Shown here in pieces: positions 63,763-64,000 of a stretch of 64,000 bases of DNA. Under the pieces are notes generated by a model. That model did not search any database and had not been told where the DNA came from. It worked only from the letters and a program-made list of their open reading frames with translations. Where the stretch lies: assembly GCA_949752735.1 (NCBI GenBank), contig OX457036.1, positions 13,646,516 to 13,710,515 on the forward strand, read 5' to 3'. Every line of letters starts with the position of its first letter. Positions within the stretch are counted from its first letter, which is position 1. The position numbers and the translations under genes were made by a program. The DNA is from Lumbricus terrestris (lineage: Eukaryota > Annelida > Clitellata > Crassiclitellata > Lumbricidae).

Positions 63763-64000
63763 GGTGTCCGGACAATTCGGAGTGGAAAATTTGGAGTGGA
63801 CAATTCGAAACGGATCGTCGCAATTTTTATTTTTATAGAAGTTGTATTTATGGAAATAATTCTTGCTTCAATAGAAGTTGAATTGATGAAAATATTGTTT
63901 CTTAAATAGAAGTTGGACTGTTGGAAATAATTCTGCTTCAAATAGAAAGTGGATTTATGAATGCAATTGCTGCTCAAATAGATGTTATTGAAATGAAAGT
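63763..64000 (+). mobile_element. Foldback-like element with GGACAATTCGG repeats, copy C, left end
   Basis: Starts GGTGTCCGGACAATTCG, as in copy B, and continues into AATAGAAGTTGGATTTATG-type repeats shared with copy A. Runs off the window. Confidence 0.75.

Overview
The window is eukaryotic nuclear DNA: AT-rich, intron-dominated and packed with transposable elements and microsatellites. Coding sequence sits in short exons with canonical GT-AG borders. The protein domains (C-type lectin, CCP/sushi), the LINE 3' tails carrying a GCGCTATATAAAT-type end, the hAT-like MITEs and the abundance of the palindrome TAGGCCTA suggest a marine invertebrate, perhaps an echinoderm or another deuterostome. 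The species cannot be fixed from the sequence alone.

The main content is a tandem pair of paralogous 14-exon genes on the + strand. Gene A spans 800-28893 (predicted 1116 aa) and gene B spans 33883-56108 (predicted 915 aa). I rebuilt both from splice signals. Each encodes a signal peptide, one C-type lectin-like domain split over two exons, one Ser/Thr-rich mucin-like exon, nine CCP modules (one per exon), and a last exon with the membrane span and a 19-23 residue tail. All 13 introns of both genes are phase 1 and the two genes match exon for exon. The plan resembles selectins (P-selectin also has nine CCPs) and fly Furrowed, but with a mucin segment instead of an EGF module and a lectin domain without the usual calcium-site motifs.

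Layout: 1-799, a possible broken minus-strand exon and the 5' flank of gene A. 800-18384, gene A exons 1-12, with a solo LTR, several MITEs and LINE/SINE remnants in introns. 18385-27273, a large intron holding a 7.8-kb, very young, minus-strand non-autonomous LTR retrotransposon inserted into an older LINE remnant. 27274-28893, gene A exons 13-14. 28894-33882, intergenic with foldback elements. 33883-56108, gene B; its intron 3 carries two long complementary tetranucleotide arrays, and MITEs lie against several of its 3' splice sites and its stop codon. 56109-64000, gene-poor, MITEs and microsatellites only.

Both predicted products are single-pass surface proteins with large glycosylated ectodomains and no recognisable cytoplasmic signalling motif, so adhesion, scavenging or recognition with a partner is the reasonable guess. 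By eye, the lectin and mucin parts differ much more between A and B than the best conserved CCP (42 of 58 residues identical in CCP6).
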